Origin: Massilia solisilvae | GTDB lineage: Bacteria > Pseudomonadota > Gammaproteobacteria > Burkholderiales > Burkholderiaceae_D | Assembly (NCBI RefSeq): GCF_024753215.1 | Contig: NZ_JANUGV010000006.1 | Location: 186,001-250,000 of the forward strand | DNA: 64,000 bases | Direction: 5' to 3' | Shown here: positions 60,529-64,000 of the stretch, in pieces | Layout of the letters: each line of letters starts with the position of its first letter | How positions within the stretch are numbered: position 1 is the first letter of the stretch | Position numbers and translations under genes: made by a program | Notes under the pieces: generated by a model | Seen by the model: only the letters and a program-made list of their open reading frames with translations | What the model was told of the DNA's origin: nothing | Database searches by the model: none

Positions 60529-61015
60529 CCTGCTCACCAGCTTTTATTTCAGTGTGAAGGTCACCGGGAAAAGCAGCGCCAACGACGCTGCTTTCCAGGA
60601 GGCTTCCGGCCTGGGCAAGGAGATCAAGACCGAGGATGTCGGGAGCGGCGGCGAAAACCGCTTCCGCTACCGGCTCCCGGCCGGCACCAGCTACCAGAAC
60701 CTGGTGTTGAAGCGGGGCGTGGTGCTGGCCGATTCGCCCTTGATCGAGTGGTGCCAGATGACGCTCGATGGCGGGCTGGGCAAGCCGGTCGAAACCCACG
60801 ACGTCCTCGTCAGCCTGCTTAACGAAAAAGGCCAGACCTGCATCAGCTGGACCTTCGCCAAGGCCTATCCGGTGAAATGGCAAATGAGCGACCTGAAGTC
60901 GCAGGAAAGCAGCATTCTGGTGGAAACGATCGAGTTTGCGTACCGCTATTTCGAGGTGGATGACAGCCGCGACAACGAGTACGCCGGCGTGGCCGCCCTT
61001 TTTGGAGATGAGTGA
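60515..61015 (+). CDS. eCIS second tube protein (Pvc5/Afp5-like, gp19 fold)
   Basis: 166 residues. Same fold as the gene before (FYFSVKVTGKSSANDAAFQEASGLGKEIKTEDV; QNLVLKRGVVLADSP; WTFAKAYPVKWQMSDLKSQESSILVETIEFAYRYFEV) but with clearly different sequence. In PVC and Afp such paralogues form the first tube ring that joins tube to baseplate, the likely role here. Confidence 0.92.
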   Translation: MASPDLLTSFYFSVKVTGKSSANDAAFQEASGLGKEIKTEDVGSGGENRFRYRLPAGTSYQNLVLKRGVVLADSPLIEWCQMTLDGGLGKPVETHDVLVSLLNEKGQTCISWTFAKAYPVKWQMSDLKSQESSILVETIEFAYRYFEVDDSRDNEYAGVAALFGDE

Positions 61016-61016
61016 G

Positions 61017-61184
61017 ATGCCTGTCGAAATCCGCGAACTGGTCATCCAGACCAATATCGTCAGCCCGGCCCGGACCCAGGAGGCGCCGGGCAGCGACCAG
61101 CTCGCCCTGTTGAAGCAGCAGATCGTGCAGGAATGCCTGAAAGCGATCAAGGACAAGGCGCCGAGGAACGGACTGGACCGCTAA
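61017..61184 (+). CDS. DUF5908 small eCIS protein (Pvc6/Afp6-like)
   Basis: 55 residues. The ATG at 61017 gives MPVEIRELVIQTNIV, the exact style of DUF5908 N-termini; an ATG three codons earlier is possible. The rest is one amphipathic helix (SDQLALLKQQIVQECLKAIKD). It always sits between tube and LysM baseplate genes in eCIS loci; its role is not known to me. Confidence 0.88.
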   Translation: MPVEIRELVIQTNIVSPARTQEAPGSDQLALLKQQIVQECLKAIKDKAPRNGLDR

Positions 61185-61199
61185 GGACACGGGCGCCAC

Positions 61200-61877
61200 A
61201 TGGGCAACATGAAAATTGTCGCGTACACCGACGAGAAATTCACCAGCACGCTGGCCGGCGGCGAGTATGAGGTCATGCTCAACCCCGAAAAGCTGCAATG
61301 GGGCCGCAGCATCCAGTACAACGAAGACGCGGCGGTGGACACCAGCGCCCCCGCGACCAAATACAACAAGACGCTCAGCGAGAAACTCAGCTTCGAGCTG
61401 GTGATCGACTGTACCGGTGTGGTGGACGACACCCGGGTCGACATGCCCACCGAAGTCAAGCAGCTGTCCAAGGTCATCTACGACTACAACGGCGACATCC
61501 ACCGCCCCAATTACCTCATCATCAACTGGGGCAGCGGGCTGGCGTTCAAGTGCGTGCTGACCAGCTTTAACCTGTCCTACACGCTGTTCAAGCCCGACGG
61601 CACGCCGCTGCGCGCGCGCGCAGCGCTGGAATTCAGCTCGTACATCGACCTGGCCACGCTCGCCAAAAAAGAAAAGAAGTCCTCGCCCGACCTGACCCAC
61701 CTGGTCACCGTGGTCGAGGGCGACAGCTTGCCGGCGATCTCGCAGCGCATCTATCGCTCGCCCAGCCACTACATCCAGATTGCCCAATACAACGGGCTGG
61801 ACAAGTTCCGGCGCCTTGCCCCCGGCATGGTGCTGACGGTCCCGCCACTACTTCCCGCAGAGGCCGACCATGCCTGA
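61200..61877 (+). CDS. eCIS LysM-domain baseplate/tube-joining protein (Pvc7/Afp7-like)
   Basis: 225 residues. The N-terminal part (EYEVMLNPEKLQWGRSIQYNEDAA...KLSFELVIDCTGVVDD) is the CIS tube-protein domain. Residues about 160-218 form a LysM-like domain (LVTVVEGDSLPAISQRIYRSPSHYIQIAQYNGLDKFRRLAPGMVLTVP). It corresponds to T4 gp53/gp54-like elements linking the tube to the spike. It overlaps the spike gene by eight bases. Confidence 0.92.
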   Translation: MGNMKIVAYTDEKFTSTLAGGEYEVMLNPEKLQWGRSIQYNEDAAVDTSAPATKYNKTLSEKLSFELVIDCTGVVDDTRVDMPTEVKQLSKVIYDYNGDIHRPNYLIINWGSGLAFKCVLTSFNLSYTLFKPDGTPLRARAALEFSSYIDLATLAKKEKKSSPDLTHLVTVVEGDSLPAISQRIYRSPSHYIQIAQYNGLDKFRRLAPGMVLTVPPLLPAEADHA

Positions 61878-63654
61878 TTCCAAAGCCGGCGGCGTCGTCA
61901 GTTACGACATCAAGGTGGGCGGCGCCAGCATTCCCGGCACCTACCTTGTGCATGCGATCCGCATCGAACAGGCGGTGAACCGGATCGCCACCGCCACCAT
62001 CACCGTGCTCGACGGCGACCCGTCGGCCGAGAACTTCGCCATCAGCGCCTCGGCCAACTTCGTTCCTGGCAACACGATCTCGATCGAGCTTGGCTACGAC
62101 GGCCAGGACACCGTGGTCTTTTCCGGCATCGTGACCAAGCAAGCGATCCGGGTCATCAATGCGATGGGGCCGGTGCTCGACATCGAATGCAAGGACCAGG
62201 CGGTGAAAATGACCGTGGGCCGCAAGAGCGCCAACTTCAGCAAGAAGACCGATAGCGACGTCATCCAGACCCTGATCGGCAATGCCGGTCTGTCGGCCGC
62301 CGTCACCGCCACCAGCAACCAGCTGCCCACGCTGGTCCAGTACTACGTGAGTGACTGGGACTTCATGCTCTCGCGCGCGGAAGTGAACGGCATGCTGGTC
62401 ACCACGATCAACAACAAGGTCAGCGTGTTCGATCCGACCGCCGACACCACAGCGGCGCTCACGCTCACCTATGGCAGCGACATTTTCGACTTCGAAGCCG
62501 AGCTCAACGCGCTGACCCAGGTGTCGCAGGTGAAGGCCAGCGCCTGGGACTTCCAGACCCAGAAGCTGATTTCTGCGCAGGCCGCCAACACGCTGGCCGG
62601 GCCCGGCAACCTCTCCAGCAAGACCCTGGCCGGCGTCGTCGGCCTGGCCAGTTACGAGCTGCAGACCACCGCCACCGAAACCAGCGCGGAACTGACCTCC
62701 TGGGCCAAGGCTCAGATGCTCAGGAGCTCGCTGTCCAAGATCACCGGCACGGTGCGCTTCCAGGGCAGCACCGCCCTGGCGCCGGGCAAGTACGTGACGC
62801 TCGACGGGCTCGGCGCGCGCTTTGACGGCGACCATTTCGTGTCCGCCGTGCGCCACGAGGTCTCGCAAGGAAACTGGGTCACGCAGGCCAGCATCGGCAT
62901 GGCGCCCACCTGGTTTGCGCAGGAGAACCAGGTCGAAGCGCCCTCGGCGGCCGGCCTGCTGCCCGGGATACAGGGCCTGTACAACGCCACCGTGCAGAAG
63001 ATCTACGAAGACGAGGACAACGAGTACCGCATCCTGGTCGAGGTGGCGCTGTTCAACGACAACGCCACCGGGCTGTGGGCGCGGCTGGCCAATTTCTATT
63101 CGACCAACGGGCAGGGCGTGTTCTTCCTGCCCGAGGTTGGCGACGAGGTGATCCTCGGCTTCCTGAACCAGGACCCGCGCTATCCGGTCATCCTGGGCAG
63201 CATGTACAGCCAGAAGAACAAGACCTACTCGGCCTTCACGCCGAACCAGAAGAACAGCATGAAGGGCATCGTCAGCAAGAGCGAGCTGCGGGTCATGTTC
63301 GACGACGAGAACAAGATCCTGTCGCTGGTCACACCCGCCGGCAACACGCTGGTGCTGGACGACCAGGGCAAGCAGGTCGAGCTGAAGGACCAGAACGGCA
63401 ATTCGATCGTCATGGCCCAGTCCGGCATCACGATCAAGAGCAACGGCAACATCACGGTGGAAGCCAGCCAGAAGGTCACGATCAAGGGCACCACCGGCAT
63501 CGACGTGCAAAGTTCCGGCGGCGACGTCAGCACCTCGGGCCTGAACATCAAGGAAGCGGCCCAGCTCCAGTATTCCGCCAAAGGCAGCGCGACCGCCGAA
63601 GTGCAGGGGGGCGCGACGCTGACGCTCAAGGGCGCCATGGTCATGATCAACTAA
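61870..63654 (+). CDS. eCIS VgrG-like spike protein (Pvc8/Afp8-like)
   Basis: 594 residues. gp27-like hub domains (about 1-360: SYDIKVGGASIPGTYLVHAIRIEQAVNRIATATITVLDGD), then a gp5-type OB fold (LYNATVQKIYEDEDNEYRILVEVALFNDNATGLWARLANFYSTNGQGVFFLPEVGDEVILGFLNQDPRYPVILGSMY). A repetitive C-terminal beta-helix needle ends TLTLKGAMVMIN. It forms the trimeric spike at the baseplate centre; the PAAR tip protein is encoded next. Confidence 0.95.
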   Translation: MPDSKAGGVVSYDIKVGGASIPGTYLVHAIRIEQAVNRIATATITVLDGDPSAENFAISASANFVPGNTISIELGYDGQDTVVFSGIVTKQAIRVINAMGPVLDIECKDQAVKMTVGRKSANFSKKTDSDVIQTLIGNAGLSAAVTATSNQLPTLVQYYVSDWDFMLSRAEVNGMLVTTINNKVSVFDPTADTTAALTLTYGSDIFDFEAELNALTQVSQVKASAWDFQTQKLISAQAANTLAGPGNLSSKTLAGVVGLASYELQTTATETSAELTSWAKAQMLRSSLSKITGTVRFQGSTALAPGKYVTLDGLGARFDGDHFVSAVRHEVSQGNWVTQASIGMAPTWFAQENQVEAPSAAGLLPGIQGLYNATVQKIYEDEDNEYRILVEVALFNDNATGLWARLANFYSTNGQGVFFLPEVGDEVILGFLNQDPRYPVILGSMYSQKNKTYSAFTPNQKNSMKGIVSKSELRVMFDDENKILSLVTPAGNTLVLDDQGKQVELKDQNGNSIVMAQSGITIKSNGNITVEASQKVTIKGTTGIDVQSSGGDVSTSGLNIKEAAQLQYSAKGSATAEVQGGATLTLKGAMVMIN

Positions 63655-63666
63655 CCGGAACCGACC

Positions 63667-63966
63667 ATGCCGCCCGCCGCCCGCCTGACCGACATGCACA
63701 CCTGCCCGATGGTAACGCCAGGCGTGCCGCCCGTGCCCCACGTGGGCGGGCCGGTGGTGGGGCCGGGCTGCCCGACTGTCCTGATCGGCAAACTGCCGGC
63801 CGCGCGCGTGGGCGACAGCCTGGTGTGCGTGGGGCCGCCGGACGCGATCGTCAAGGGCTCGGCCACCGTGATGATTGGCGGGATGCCGGCGGCGCGGATG
63901 GGCGATACCACGGCCCACGGCGGCAGCATCGTGCTCGGACTGCCAACCGTCCTCATCGGGGGCTGA
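63667..63966 (+). CDS. PAAR-repeat spike-tip protein (Pvc10/Afp10-like)
   Basis: 99 residues built of PAAR repeats: AARLTDMHTCP, KLPAARVGDSLVC, KGSATVMIGGMPAARMGDTTAHGG and LGLPTVLIGG. Candidate zinc ligands are His11, Cys13, Cys54 and His84. It sharpens the VgrG-like spike. It carries no C-terminal effector extension. It starts 12 bp after the spike gene. Confidence 0.93.
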   Translation: MPPAARLTDMHTCPMVTPGVPPVPHVGGPVVGPGCPTVLIGKLPAARVGDSLVCVGPPDAIVKGSATVMIGGMPAARMGDTTAHGGSIVLGLPTVLIGG

Positions 63967-63971
63967 GCGGC

Positions 63972-64000
63972 ATGGACGAGCGGAGCGAACGCACTTTCCT
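63972..64000 (+). CDS. Start of next eCIS gene, probably gp25-like baseplate protein (Pvc9)
   Basis: Only nine codons are present (MDERSERTF) before the window ends. The ATG is five bases after the PAAR stop region on the same strand. In eCIS loci the gp25-like baseplate gene usually follows, and such proteins often start with a phrase like RTFLG. The call rests mainly on position. Confidence 0.4.

Noticed and set aside
56991..64000. A remnant myophage tail or T6SS instead of an eCIS
   Set aside because: DUF4255 cap, DUF5908 and the LysM protein are eCIS-type parts. There are no capsid, tape-measure, TssB/TssC or membrane-complex genes in view, though the right flank is missing.
44000..64000. 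A CRISPR array or tRNA gene as a mobile-island marker
   Set aside because: No regularly spaced repeats and no tRNA cloverleaf were seen; the only repeats are the palindrome pairs and the short duplicate at 50526.

Overview
This is a GC-rich window, tightly packed with genes, from a Gram-negative chromosome. The protein styles (a TonB receptor with a long plug, a NodT/HlyD/FUSC efflux operon, LysR and MarR regulators), the E. coli-type LexA box and the dispersed GTAGGGTGGGC palindromes point to a betaproteobacterium, most likely Oxalobacteraceae (Massilia/Duganella/Janthinobacterium-like). The taxonomic call is inference. I saw no tRNA, rRNA or CRISPR array.

Layout. 0-5.8 kb: a probable cyanophycin-use cluster (aspartoacylase-family hydrolase, RpiR regulator, TonB receptor, exported cyanophycinase). 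5.8-8.5 kb: a type II restriction-modification pair whose promoter carries a consensus LexA box, just downstream of uvrA (8.6-11.4 kb). 11.8-16.2 kb: a coupled four-gene cell-envelope glycosylation cassette (polytopic membrane transferase, methyltransferase, SMR-type flippase half, GtrB/ArnC-like transferase), then ssb. 17-19.5 kb: an exported SnoaL-like protein and a LytS/LytTR two-component pair. 19.5-24.6 kb: a Lol-like ABC operon with a LolA-like protein and a predicted outer-membrane barrel, divergent from an AraC regulator. 24.6-31.5 kb: assorted metabolic and hypothetical genes, including a PEP-mutase-like enzyme with a divergent LysR gene, an MFS exporter, a GH2 glycosidase and a candidate 59-residue small gene.

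31.6-39.6 kb holds two convergent operons: DUF4254/GT2/GT9 on the plus strand, and carbamoyltransferase/DMFase-like/radical SAM/GT9 on the minus strand. They look like one unassigned carbamoylated-glycan or conjugate pathway. 39.8-51.5 kb is mostly housekeeping: DUF2795-DUF4142, nudC, folE, a PAP2 phosphatase, a PaoABC-like molybdenum aldehyde oxidoreductase, a DUF2076 protein, and a quinone oxidoreductase with a divergent LysR gene. 51.5-56.7 kb is an AaeAB-like efflux operon led by a MarR regulator.

56.99 kb to the end is the 5' part of an extracellular contractile injection system (eCIS; Afp/PVC/MAC type): Pvc16-like cap, an unrecognised protein, sheath, two tube proteins, DUF5908, LysM baseplate protein, VgrG-like spike, PAAR tip and the start of a probable gp25-like baseplate gene. 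The window ends before the AAA+ ATPase, tail fibre and cargo genes. Four copies of an inverted-pair palindromic repeat (REPIN-like) sit between genes at 4.5, 34.3, 43.5 and 51.5 kb.
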